Below are positions 55,301 to 59,175 of a stretch of 64,000 nucleotides of DNA, piece by piece. Under the pieces are notes generated by a model, which saw only the letters and a program-made list of their open reading frames with translations, ran no database searches and was not told the DNA's origin. How positions within the stretch are numbered: position 1 is the stretch's first letter; every line of letters starts with the position of its first letter. The position numbers and the translations under genes are program-made. The stretch is from Clitoria ternatea (lineage: Eukaryota > Streptophyta > Magnoliopsida > Fabales > Fabaceae): contig CM075673.1 in the NCBI GenBank assembly GCA_037962975.1, positions 126,934,667 through 126,998,666 of the forward strand. The letters are read 5' to 3'.

Positions 55301-56616
55301 TTGTAATATCCTTTATAGCTCTAATGTGCGCTAGATGAACACTTTTCTTCTCCAATGTGTTCCACAATACTTTTCTTGGGACTCGATCATAGGCTCTTTT
55401 TAAGTCAATGAAAACCATATATGTAGGTCACATTGCTTACTTTGATGTTTTTCCATCAACCTCCTAAGAAGATAAATGACTATGGCTTCTGTAGTCGACC
55501 ATCATGGCATAAAACAAAATTAGTTCTCTATGATAGTCATTTCATTTCTTAACCTATGTTCTATCACTCTTTCCCAAAGCTTCATAGTATGACTCATCGG
55601 CTTAATCCCCCAATAGTATCACCCAATTTTCAGCATTATCACACAAATGTATGTCTTTAAACCACTTCTTATTTCGTTTAACCTTTTCTTGCACGCTCCC
55701 ATTCCACCACCAAGTTTCCTTATCCCTAGGTCCAAATCTTCTTGATTCGCCTAAAAGGACTTTGCCAACCTTCCTAACATTATTCCCCATCTCCTTTCAC
55801 ATCACGTTAGCACTGCTGGAATGAGATAGTAATATTAACCATTCCTATTACTGTTGCATATGCTAAAAAGAGTCATCCAAAATTAAAATCGTTAAAATCT
55901 TCTTTGGGTTCTACTATATCACAAGGTAAATTAAATAGTCTTGTTTTAATTTCTATTGAAAGCAACTTTTTAAAGAGGTCAGCTCTGATCTTGAACACAA
56001 AAAGAGACTATTACAATGAAGAACACCATAGGAACAAGAAGCAAAGCGAGTAAGCGATCATCAAAGTTCCTAACAAGGCTTCGTTTCCAAGAAACCATCA
56101 AAGTTGAATGAAATTACCTTCCCTTTGGTGCCAGCAACATGGATAATCTTCATATTAGAAATCGCCTCCTCCAAATCAAGCATCTACAGAATGAAAGGCA
56201 CCCCATAGTTAAAATGACTAAACAACTAGACTTTTATTATCATTGTTCCAACAAAGTGACCAAATGTATTCAAACCCAATTAACAAACAGCATACCTTTA
56301 GGTACTCATATAACACATTGAATCGCTCTTCCAAGTTGACATCCCCAACACGGGTGCGTTTAGTAATCAAAGATGACAAGGCATCCAATGCTTCCTCATA
56401 CGGAGTCACTGAGGAAGATTTCGGGGACCCACTATCTCTCTCTGCAAAATCACGAGAAAAAAAAAAAAGATTTTTTAAAAGTACACTTGAGTTAAAGCAT
56501 CACGCCTTCAACTTGAAATAAAGAAAATACCCCATCTATGAAAACACTTAGATTGAAACAACCCAAATGTGGAATTTAACAAAACAGATAGAGAATAAGG
56601 AAATACCTTCATCCAT
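16267..56616 (-). CDS. FPGS: Folylpolyglutamate synthase, 16 coding exons over about 40 kb
   Basis: FPGS adds gamma-linked glutamates to tetrahydrofolate using ATP, which keeps folates in the cell and makes them good cofactors for one-carbon metabolism. Exons, in transcript order: 56616-56607, 56441-56296, 56183-56118, 39849-39740, 39358-39298, 34721-34638, 34546-34490, 34361-34301, 33821-33775, 33530-33453, 32561-32397, 32295-32014, 31679-31601, 17857-17705, 17094-16946, 16326-16267. All junctions are GT-AG and phases match; the total is 1608 nt, 535 residues. Key motifs are the P-loop GTKGKGS (about residues 70-76, split by intron 3), SPHLIDIRERF, EVGLGGKYDATN (166-177), GEIAGEKAGIFK (203-214) and LDGAHSPESMEAC (336-348), then VLVTGSLHLVGDVL at the C-terminus. 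No transit peptide is obvious from this start, so location in cytosol, plastid or mitochondrion is open. The 535 residues fit the plant family. Confidence 0.93.
16327..16945 (-). other. FPGS intron 15
   Basis: AT-rich, 619 bp, with no reading frame or transposon border recognised. Confidence 0.7.
16946..17094 (-). CDS. FPGS: FPGS exon 15
   Basis: This exon has 149 nt with a variable start (EGKSIDF) and a conserved end, SSLPLAIKWLKDTVQPNRS, with acceptor gggtag and donor gtaacc. Confidence 0.9.
17095..17704 (-). other. FPGS intron 14
   Basis: AT-rich, 610 bp, with nothing else recognised in it. Confidence 0.7.
17705..17857 (-). CDS. FPGS: FPGS exon 14
   Basis: It begins at the acceptor actgtag with IYFKKALFVPG and runs through VDLSWQFTLQRVWENLMQG to the donor gtactg. 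Copia B starts only 44 bp upstream of this acceptor. Confidence 0.92.
17902..18084 (-). repeat. Copia B 3' LTR
   Basis: It starts TGTTGAGTGG on the plus strand and ends GTAAACA before the polypurine-like cttcccctgaag. It matches the right LTR over most of its length with scattered differences. Confidence 0.8.
18085..18331 (-). pseudogene. Copia B RNase H, C-terminal fragment
   Basis: It matches the 3' coding end of copia E (44636-44880), including the ends that read cttgatgcatatgac and gaggatgaagcatattgaa in plus or minus form. It is degenerate. The sequence resumes at 23256, after copia A. Confidence 0.75.
18332..18490 (-). repeat. Copia A 3' LTR
   Basis: Plus-strand ends are TATTGAAAAC and TTCTAACA, so on the sense strand it starts TGTTAGAA and ends in TA, not the usual CA. 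The polypurine tract (gagggggag on the minus strand, 18491-18501) adjoins it. Confidence 0.88.
18498..21063 (-). pseudogene. Copia A integrase, reverse transcriptase and RNase H
   Basis: The integrase core lies in the 21063-19822 frame (FVDDYSRCTW, RSDNAREYFSN, PQQNGIAERKNRHLV). The RT follows, with DIKNAFLHGDL near 19716 and the catalytic YVDDIVITGSD near 19450, then RNase H (GYSDADWAGSPIDRRST, SSAEAEYRAM) and the C-terminus DKLGAYDLYAP. A TAG at 19824-19822 and a TGA near 19731-19729 break the frame between integrase and RT, where related copies have Gln and Trp. A shift near 18700 separates the RNase H end. These breaks make it non-functional as written. Confidence 0.88.
20991..22679 (-). 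pseudogene. Copia A gag, zinc knuckle, protease and pre-integrase region
   Basis: Gag begins at the internal Met of MAVAAVTGPITVLNTL (about 22577) and includes NYGTWASDVKLWFKGHGYLD. A second gag piece is in the 22235-21780 frame (VLPLAANPSTDLENRRKLFM). The knuckle and protease area (about 21850-21600) is split among frames. The pre-integrase region follows at 21530-20991 (SLLHAWLGHPSLHKL, CESCQLGKHSRTSF). At least three frameshifts are needed to read it through. Confidence 0.8.
22680..23092 (-). other. Copia A 5' leader, GC-rich
   Basis: This is the stretch between the 5' LTR primer-binding site and gag. It is much richer in GC than its neighbours and produces several open frames on both strands, none with recognised domains. 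Comparable leaders occur in copia B (30869-31250) and copia C (34960-35390). Confidence 0.6.
23107..23255 (-). repeat. Copia A 5' LTR
   Basis: It has the same ends as the 18332-18490 copy. The primer-binding site TGGTATTCAGAGCC (minus strand, 23106-23093) adjoins it and fits the initiator-methionine tRNA. A gap of about 10 bp and several substitutions separate the two LTRs, so the insertion is not recent. Confidence 0.88.
23256..25661 (-). pseudogene. Copia B RNase H, reverse transcriptase and integrase remains
   Basis: Minus-strand order is integrase remains (about 25660-24720), then RT and RNase H (about 24500-23270). Phrases such as tgatgataatatcatccacat (the YVDDI catalytic region, near 23945) and tattctattagggggtatg (integrase PQQNG region) identify it. 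Stops and frameshifts are frequent. Its upstream border is the hAT1 insertion. Confidence 0.8.
26230..28933 (+). pseudogene. hAT1 transposase remnant (BED finger, DUF659, dimerisation domain, acidic tail)
   Basis: The frame opening at ATG 26230 has a BED-type zinc finger (VTCNFCDKTTTGGITRAKEH) in residues 45-65 and stops at 26766. The DUF659-like catalytic part continues at 26782-27222 (FNVVRTKSFKDMI, IMSDGWTDRKGRTLINFL, TDNGSNYVAAG) with a frame change near 26985. A 102-bp intron (27223-27324, gtaata...ttag) is followed by FWTPCAAHCLDLMLEDIGK. Frames shift again near 27680. The dimerisation region (SGCERNWSTFEH, then HSKKRSCLEHQRL after another intron near 28320-28410) and a very acidic tail (28574-28933) follow. 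The transposase would cut and paste the element, but this copy is broken. Confidence 0.82.
29166..29185 (+). repeat. Run of 20 C residues
   Basis: Twenty consecutive C lie just inside the right end of hAT1, before the CG-rich terminal segment. Homopolymers of this length are unstable and hard to sequence, so the exact count may be off. Confidence 0.8.
29283..30006 (-). pseudogene. Copia B pre-integrase, protease and gag remains
   Basis: Minus-strand frames at 29549-29283 and 29893-29402 hold a pre-integrase region (LPSLSIHNVFYVLGS, LTRPLDCVIFLT) and a decayed protease (GSRAADHIT instead of the usual DSGAxDHIT). The protease active-site Asp-Ser-Gly is lost and most of gag is missing. Confidence 0.75.
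30007..30868. mobile_element. Small non-autonomous hAT-like element in the copia B leader
   Basis: The ends read TAGTTGTTAATAGCGCG and, on the opposite strand from the right, TAGCTATCAATCCCGGAT. These are imperfect inverted repeats that resemble the termini of hAT1 (TAGTAGTTAAACGC and TAGTAGTCAATCCCGGAT). No transposase is seen. The interior is CT-rich (30470-30700) and contains a GTCTCTG.TTTTT-type duplicated stretch. Copia B leader sequence lies on both sides. No clean target duplication was found. Confidence 0.55.
30869..31254 (-). other. Copia B 5' leader
   Basis: GC-rich leader sequence lies between the small hAT-like element and the 5' LTR, with the phrase ctcttgttaggctctagatacca at its end. 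No gene is supported. Confidence 0.55.
31255..31440 (-). repeat. Copia B 5' LTR and adjacent primer-binding site
   Basis: It begins TGTTAAGAGAG at 31255, just after plus-strand ggctctagatacca, which on the minus strand reads TGGTATCTAGAGCC, complementary to the initiator-methionine tRNA 3' end. The outer end near 31440 is diverged. Confidence 0.8.
31601..31679 (-). CDS. FPGS: FPGS exon 13
   Basis: It codes for ILLFNCMSVRDPQLLLSHLV and KTCADH, with acceptor ttgcag and donor gtgagt. The LLFNCMSVRDPQ segment is conserved. The 13.7-kb intron 13, filled by copia B, follows. Confidence 0.92.
32014..32295 (-). CDS. FPGS: FPGS exon 12
   Basis: This exon has 94 codons including LPEKYIKGLTTASLQGRAQ and LDGAHSPESMEACAKWFS, the conserved C-terminal domain motif, and a variable linker before the donor gtaggc. 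The start is taken at the acceptor catgaag; this choice keeps phase but has a weak pyrimidine tract. Confidence 0.88.
32397..32561 (-). CDS. FPGS: FPGS exon 11
   Basis: This exon has 55 codons including LQVVTPLDANLINGLRLGL, EGEHQYLNAGLAVAL and CSTWLK, with acceptor ctgtag and donor gtaagc. The donor is placed after QI, because reading on meets a stop within a few codons. Confidence 0.88.
32562..33452 (-). other. FPGS intron 10
   Basis: AT-rich, 891 bp. Around 32870-33150 it holds stretches such as agttagaggatcaaatagag with a rough reverse-complementary partner near 32860-32960, suggesting a small degenerate foldback (MITE-like) insertion. No coding region is seen. Confidence 0.4.
33453..33530 (-). 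CDS. FPGS: FPGS exon 10
   Basis: This exon has 26 codons, HRIPAFTVPQPDEAMHVL to KEKASQLN, with acceptor atgtag and donor gtaagt. Confidence 0.92.
33775..33821 (-). CDS. FPGS: FPGS exon 9
   Basis: This 47-nt exon codes for GNTLGEIAGEKAGIFK, with acceptor caacag and donor gtagtt. It carries the conserved IAGEKAGIFK segment. Confidence 0.92.
33822..34300 (-). other. FPGS intron 8
   Basis: AT-rich, 479 bp, with nothing recognised beyond the splice signals. Confidence 0.6.
34301..34361 (-). CDS. FPGS: FPGS exon 8
   Basis: It codes for VRTPIVCGITSLGYDHMEIL between the acceptor tttcag and the donor gttagt. LGYDHMEILG is conserved in the family. Confidence 0.92.
34490..34546 (-). CDS. FPGS: FPGS exon 7
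   Basis: It codes for VDVSILEVGLGGKYDATNV between the acceptor atgcag and the donor gtatgc. EVGLGG.YDATN is a hallmark of the folylpolyglutamate synthase family. Confidence 0.93.
34638..34721 (-). CDS. FPGS: FPGS exon 6
   Basis: This exon has 28 codons covering EKTDDNVPMPTFFHFLALLA to FKIFAEEQ, with donor gtttga. The acceptor gtgctcag is only 35 bp from the LTR of copia C. Confidence 0.9.
34757..34939 (+). repeat. Copia C 5' LTR with primer-binding site
   Basis: It starts TGTTAGAATT and ends CTTTCAACA. TGGTATCCAAAGCC follows at 34940, fitting the initiator-methionine tRNA. The LTR start is 35 bp from the acceptor of FPGS exon 6. Confidence 0.85.
35391..37440 (+). pseudogene. Copia C gag-pol remnant with several internal deletions
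   Basis: Gag starts at ATG 35391 (MAAPGDTKSDTLILGTSL) and is cut short: near 35540 it jumps from gag straight into the protease region. Pre-integrase and integrase follow (QLTRTLDCVISFTKDS, PQQNGVVERKNRHLL near 36370). Near 36700 it jumps from the integrase C-terminus into the RT active site (VVYVDDIVITGSDHLGI). Near 37310 RNase H is shortened at a repeated ttggcggatgttttcact. Several in-frame stops are also present. Confidence 0.82.
37447..39260 (-). mobile_element. Copia D: 5' half of a Ty1/copia element related to copia A, no LTR
   Basis: Minus-strand gag, knuckle, protease and integrase sequence match copia A in order and wording. RT, RNase H and both LTRs are missing. The left end fuses to copia C at about 37446. 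The right end is within about 40 bp of the FPGS exon 5 donor, and its exact border is unclear. Confidence 0.78.
37449..39180 (-). pseudogene. Copia D gag, zinc knuckle, protease and integrase remains
   Basis: Gag (NAEKFNGINYATWAFDIKLW) is in the 39235-38930 frame and continues at 39006-38623. The zinc knuckle CKHCHKFGHTIDRC is near 38500. The pre-integrase region (SVDNVLYVPGSPFNLLSIS) lies in 38400-37858. The integrase (LCSDNAHEYLSN, PQQNGIAGRKNRHLVE) lies from 37745 to about 37449. The open frame running from 37745 on to 37104 is a chimera that reads past the junction into copia C antisense. Confidence 0.78.
39298..39358 (-). CDS. FPGS: FPGS exon 5
   Basis: The acceptor ttctgcag is followed by coding for VEISEEKFLAYFWWCYNRLK, then the donor gtatat. 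Its donor lies within about 40 bp of copia D sequence. Confidence 0.9.
39740..39849 (-). CDS. FPGS: FPGS exon 4
   Basis: It starts at the acceptor ccatag with GSTCTFTESIL, completing the P-loop, and runs through GFRTGLFTSPHLIDIRERF to the donor gtgagt. The SPHL motif is conserved in folate and Mur-type ligases. Confidence 0.92.
39850..40371 (-). other. FPGS intron 3, downstream part
   Basis: AT-rich intron sequence with a short ATTATA run near 40270 and a GC-rich scrap (gtgggcaaccgcctaggcccc) near 40230. No gene is seen. Confidence 0.5.
40372..41034 (-). pseudogene. RTE-type LINE, 3' part
   Basis: Minus-strand coding reads NRLRWFGHVQRR, MLRWMCDLTRKDQIRN and CKFNRIEVNDNLKVKIGDQ, which are typical of the C-terminal end of plant RTE-clade LINE reverse transcriptases. 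The 3' end (gaccccacttagctggataaggctttg on the minus strand) runs into a short gttgttgt tail, as such LINEs do. It is split from its 5' part (55031-55840) by hAT2. Confidence 0.8.
41870..43352 (+). pseudogene. hAT2 transposase, N-terminal and catalytic part
   Basis: ATG 41870 starts a BED-finger region (WDWNSLKDKNNKKNVTCDWC) that is soon frameshifted. The DUF659-like part lies at 42424-42790 (IMSDAWTDRKNRTLINFLVN, VITDNGSNYVVAS). An 87-bp intron (42791-42877) comes next, and then FWTPCVVHCLDLMLEDVGK in a broken frame. Near 43352 it is cut by gypsy G inside a codon run that resumes at 53347. Confidence 0.8.
43353..43735 (-). repeat. Gypsy G 3' LTR
   Basis: It starts TGTTAGGTATCTTG and ends GGAGGTCTAACA. 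The polypurine tract (ggggagggaggtat on the minus strand, about 43736-43750) adjoins it. Confidence 0.92.
43736..44405 (-). pseudogene. Gypsy G integrase C-terminus and chromodomain-like tail
   Basis: After removing copia E, the integrase reading resumes here with ASAHCTPFEVVYGRPLPS. It continues through a stop near 44180 to YYGPYKILKKVGAVAYQLQL, VFHVSQLKKAIG and a chromodomain-like end (PEDATWEDSSTIQAQFPDF). Confidence 0.85.
44411..44635 (-). repeat. Copia E 3' LTR (three copies of a 29-bp unit)
   Basis: On the plus strand it runs TATTAAACGAGG to TTTAACA, so it ends in TA on the sense strand. It contains three copies of a 29-bp unit aatctaattaattagagata... near 44535-44625. The polypurine tract (gagggggag on the minus strand, 44636-44646) adjoins it. 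Confidence 0.9.
44643..46814 (-). pseudogene. Copia E integrase end, reverse transcriptase and RNase H
   Basis: The 46814-45861 frame has the integrase C-terminal part (GSTCFSHVLGPG, HKCVFVGYPR) and the RT start (ALQSSGTWDLVPLPPGKSVV). One TAG near 45862 separates it from the 405-codon 45860-44643 frame: RT (DIKNAFLHGDL, catalytic YVDDIVINDSD), RNase H (GYSDADWAGSPIDRRSTSG, RSSAEAEYRAM) and the end DAYDLYAPA. Apart from that stop the region is open, in line with a relatively young copy. Confidence 0.9.
46930..48769 (-). pseudogene. Copia E gag, zinc knuckle, protease and integrase core
   Basis: Gag starts MAAPGDTKSETLISGTSL at 48769 and ends at a TAG at 47986-47984 within the zinc knuckle (CDHCHKIGHTIDKC then stop). 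The protease follows in another frame (WVLDSGAIDHITGNKSLFSS, about 47760). Pre-integrase and integrase lie in 47609-47040 (AQLGHPGLDAFKKLV, FALVHSDVWGPSRI) and continue with a stop near 46944 in the PQQNG region. At least three breaks are visible. Confidence 0.85.
48871..49153 (-). repeat. Copia E 5' LTR (five copies of a 29-bp unit)
   Basis: It matches 44411-44635 almost exactly but is 58 bp longer, the length of two extra 29-bp units. The primer-binding site TGGTATCCAGAGCC (minus strand, 48870-48857) adjoins it and fits the initiator-methionine tRNA. Confidence 0.9.
49159..52822 (-). pseudogene. Gypsy G gag, protease, reverse transcriptase, RNase H and integrase (5' part)
   Basis: Gag is at 52822-52328 (FEGNDPLGWLVRAEKFF, KACHWFQYWRNN) and continues to about 52000 with a partial zinc knuckle (RCFHCGLP). 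The protease lies near 51800-51735 (YVLIDSGASHNFLS). RT spans about 51250-50500 (FCVDCRVLNKATIPDKFPIP, catalytic FFDD near 50755). RNase H is at 50506-49935 (FSDQKSLRYLLEQR, SNEVADALSR). Integrase lies at 49760-49159 (CQVCQRSKYL, SMDFIVGLPRSKG, SIVSDRDP, ETDGQTEV). At least five frame changes or stops separate these parts. Confidence 0.88.
52954..53341 (-). repeat. Gypsy G 5' LTR
   Basis: It matches 43353-43735 closely apart from small length changes in A-rich runs and a duplicated cct-type stretch. The adjoining primer-binding site starts TGGTCTGACCTGCC on the minus strand; it is not the common initiator-methionine type and its tRNA was not identified. Confidence 0.92.
53347..54858 (+). pseudogene. 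hAT2 transposase, C-terminal part
   Basis: It resumes after gypsy G with HPLHIAGYYLNPEFLYSNPK, is interrupted by a copia leader and LTR fragment (about 53505-53957), then continues to the dimerisation region (SCGCKWSTFEH-like at about 54245-54290, an intron, then HSKKRVDLEHQRL) and an acidic tail at 54523-54858 (WGQVRNASGAGNLLHYTKRR). Frames are broken. Confidence 0.78.
53505..53957 (-). mobile_element. Copia fragment (5' LTR and leader only) in hAT2
   Basis: Plus-strand ggctctgatatcat (primer-binding site on the minus strand) is followed by an LTR from 53805 to 53957 that ends TTCTAACA. It closely resembles the copia C LTR, with shared gaattccgtgtgttttgtgatcac. About 300 bp of GC-rich leader lies left of it. 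The rest of the element, including the second LTR, is missing. It interrupts the hAT2 transposase. Confidence 0.75.
55031..55840 (-). pseudogene. RTE-type LINE, reverse transcriptase part
   Basis: Minus-strand coding includes LLGESRRFGPRDKETWWWN (linker), then after a deletion IKPMSHTMKLWERVIEHRLR, then HMVFIDLKRAYDRVPRKVLW and FFADDVVLLSKS (the catalytic ADD). In-frame stops are present. The reading continues at 41034 after hAT2 is removed; a degenerate 8-bp duplication (tatatacc at 41027-41034, catatact at 55031-55038) marks the insertion point. Confidence 0.8.
55841..56117 (-). other. FPGS intron 3, upstream part
   Basis: AT-rich intron sequence lies between the exon 3 donor and the start of the LINE. 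Nothing else was recognised. Confidence 0.5.
56118..56183 (-). CDS. FPGS: FPGS exon 3
   Basis: This exon has 22 codons from MLDLEEAISNMK to VAGTKGK, with donor gtaatt. It carries the first part of the nucleotide-binding P-loop. The 16.3-kb intron 3 follows and cuts the P-loop in two. Confidence 0.92.
56296..56441 (-). CDS. FPGS: FPGS exon 2
   Basis: The acceptor ttttgcag is followed by coding for TPYEEALDALSSLITKRTR and FNVLYEYLK, then the donor gtatgc. The PYEEALDALSSL start is the conserved beginning of plant FPGS proteins. It ends in phase 0. Confidence 0.9.
56607..56616 (-). CDS. FPGS: FPGS exon 1 (coding part)
   Basis: ATG GAT GAA G is followed by the donor gtattt. It joins exon 2 as MDEERDSGSP. 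The ATG was chosen because it is the only one that splices in frame into the conserved PYEEALDALSSLI region; the frame of the overlapping upstream ORF ends at TGA here. Confidence 0.8.
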
Positions 56617-56977
56617 GGCTATTATGGATTGAAATCTGAATCAAACAACAACAAAAGAAGAGTTTTTTTTTTAATGGTGAACTGTGGAGAAGAAAGATGC
56701 AGGTTGATGATGAAGAGAGTGAGAGAGAGAGCGCAAAACGAAAGAAGGAAAAACTGCAAGATGGAAAGAGAAGTGTTGCCGCAGAAAGAGGGAGCTTCAC
56801 CTTCGAGTAGTCAGTGGCATTTTCTCTTGTGATGGCGGCAACGGCGTGAACAATTGGATTGGACACAATTCTCACCAACGTTAGATCCTAATCAACGGTC
56901 GTTGTATTACCACGTCATACAACTTTCTTTCTTTTGTAACTATTTTTTTTTTTGGTAACGCCATACACATTTCTAAT
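56617..56977 (-). promoter_or_regulatory. FPGS 5' UTR and proximal promoter region
   Basis: This minus-strand sequence is upstream of the FPGS start codon. It is rich in CT/TC runs (for example tctctctcactctcttc in the 56710-56740 area), a common trait of plant 5' UTRs. No convincing TATA box was found, so the transcription start is not placed. An 89-codon open frame here runs out of frame into the ATG and is not supported as part of FPGS. Confidence 0.45.
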
Positions 56978-57479
56978 TAGATATGTGACTCCCGAGTCCC
57001 GCCGATGGGAGGTTGAAAAATAATTCGTCCGTTTAAAAATATAAATTATTAGAAATGTTTGGTATTTGAAATTATTTTTAGTATTTGAAAAAAATGAATG
57101 GGAGGTTGGTGAATGATTGGTCCGTTTAAAAATATAAATTATTAGAAATTAATAAATATCAATTAACTTATTATGTTTAATAAGAAAAAGTTAATTAAAT
57201 TAAAAAATAAAGTAATATACAACTAAAATAAAAAATTTGAATATAATTATATTAATAATTCTAACTCAAACACTAGTCAAAGTAATATGCTATAAAAAAT
57301 TAGAAAAATTAAAAATATTATAAAATATTATTAATAAAATATTATATAACAATCTGTCAGGTCAACCTGCCTCGCTCCGGGCGGGTCAATTTTGAACTCA
57401 CTGCATAATTAATTTAGTAAACTCGTCCCACCTCGTTTTAGGCGGGTTACACCGAACTTAACCCGCTTTGACATCCCTA
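56978..57479. mobile_element. hAT-type MITE upstream of FPGS
   Basis: A perfect 8-bp target duplication TTTCTAAT flanks it (56970-56977 and 57480-57487). The ends are imperfect inverted repeats: TAGATATGTGACTCCCG at the left and TAGGGATGTCAAAGCGGG from the right, the latter typical of plant hAT ends. At 502 bp with no coding region it is non-autonomous. Inside it a phrase ggtccgtttaaaaatataaattattagaaat is repeated at about 57026 and 57118. Confidence 0.8.
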
Positions 57480-57487
57480 TTTCTAAT

Positions 57488-57877
57488 AAAATTTTAGTTT
57501 TTTAGTTAAAGAATGGACAATTTGATTCCTACATACATCACAATATGCATTCCACACAGTGAATTTTACCATTCAAATCCATTATAAATAAATAAATAAA
57601 ATCCTACCATTTAGACATTTTATGAAATCGAATTATACAATTTGATAGATATATGTTGTTGGGTCCTAATCCCACATATGAATTTGTGTTGTGTTGTGTT
57701 GTTTTGTCCAACATATAAACCATGTATTCTAAATCGGTATAAGTGTCAATATAGGGACAAAAGATGGTATCCCTTAAGACATCTTTAATACTAAAGTTAA
57801 TAAATGTGAAATAAATATTTTGAGGTATGTTAGGGGTGAAAAAAATGTACCTTGTGGTATATATGAGAGTTGCATTT
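57488..57877. other. Intergenic stretch between the MITE and CACTA-1
   Basis: AT-rich, about 390 bp, containing a gttgtgttgtgttgttttgt run near 57690-57710. No gene or border was recognised. Confidence 0.5.
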
Positions 57878-57904
57878 CACAAGTAAAAAAATACCTAACA
57901 ACGA

Positions 57905-58425
57905 CAAACCAAACCCGTCGTTAAAGCACCAAAAATTCGTCACTAACACATTTAGCGACGGCTTTTTTGACGGGATACCGATCGTCGCTACGAACCCCGT
58001 TGCTGATTGAATAGCAATGGCGACAGCACCCCTCGTAACCTTTGCGACGGTCAAATATCATCGCTGATATGGTCCCATAGGTGGTCACCTAGTCCGTCGT
58101 TGGTGATGACAGGTTAGCGACGGCGATAAACTGTCGCTAGGTTGCAACATAGTAGTGACCACGTGCTCCGTTACTAGGTAACTACACATATAGCGACCAC
58201 GTGCTTTGTCACTACATAACTACATGTTAGCGACCACGTGTATCGTCGCTACGTAGCTACATATATAGCAACCATGCGGTCCGTCACTACATACATGTTA
58301 ACGACCACGTCTATCATGGCTACGTAGCTATATATATAGCAACCACGCCTTCCGTCGCTACGTAACTACATGTTAGCTACACATGTCCATTGCTACTCTT
58401 TACATGTTAGCGACCCTTTTAATAA
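57905..58425. repeat. Subterminal repeats of CACTA-1
   Basis: Alternating agcgaccacg and ccgtcgctacg-type motifs recur about every 40-50 bp with tacatgttagc between them. They form short inverted pairs. Such arrays near CACTA ends are where the element's own DNA-binding protein attaches in well-studied cases; here that is inference. Confidence 0.7.
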
Positions 58426-58734
58426 ATTATTTTTTAATTATATTGGTTAAATATTAAATATATTGCCTATTATTATTGTAATTTATGATTTTTCTTCATT
58501 GAAATTTTAGTAATACATTAATAATATAAAATTGGCATAAAATTGATACTAAAATACCAAATATGAGATAAAGTGTAAACAAAATTTATATACAATTCTA
58601 TACAATACAATAAAATAAATGTCAAAAGAAAATAGTGATAAAATTTAGTAAGCTAATTTGTAAAATAGTGATAAAATTTAGTAAGCTAATTTGTAAATTT
58701 AAGCATGTATAAGTTAAAATAAAATACCACCATG
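58426..58734. other. CACTA-1 internal non-coding stretch
   Basis: AT-rich, with a duplicated phrase aaaatagtgataaaatttagtaagctaatttgtaaa at about 58625-58700. In CACTA-2 the equivalent place holds a coiled-coil exon that is absent here. Confidence 0.5.
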
Positions 58735-59175
58735 TCCGTTGTCTTTTGGTTAACTCATGCACTAGCTTTGTTCTTCTTGGTCATTTGTATGACCTCATAT
58801 AGTGAAGGCTCGCGGTGCTCCTTTAGCTCCTGTAGTTAACAATGTATTGAAATTATTAGTGGAAAACATGTTTGGTCATTCATAAAAAAAATGTTTAACA
58901 AAATATACTTAGAAATCTTTTTTTATGCTTGAGGACTAAAATGCTACCCCCAGTGTAGACAGAGGCACCAACATCAACCGTTCTATTTGCCTTGTTCCTA
59001 GCACTGGCTTGCTGGAACAAGACACCTCCCCACTTCTGCACCATCCCATCCCAATGTGCCTTGGGGATCTAACGAGGGCGTCCGCCCTTGTCCCTTAGTT
59101 TCCAAAGGGTACTCTTGATGATTTTGGAGGTCTTTGTGGCAAAGACCTTCCTAATCTCATCAATCATACCCTCTG
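58735..59175 (-). pseudogene. CACTA-1 Transposase_24-type protein remnant
   Basis: Two minus-strand exons are recognisable by comparison with CACTA-2: about 58835-58738 (HREPSLYEVIQMTKKNKAS, with TGA where CACTA-2 has a Trp codon) and 59175-58930 (EIRKVFATKTSKIIKSTLW, HWDGMVQKWGGVLFQQAS). This is the second, TnpA-like gene of plant CACTA elements. The stop makes it non-functional. Confidence 0.7.

Noticed and set aside
56609..56878. 89-codon minus-strand frame as a transit peptide for FPGS
   Set aside because: Its frame ends at TGA overlapping the FPGS ATG and does not splice into exon 2; the sequence reflects CT-rich 5' UTR.
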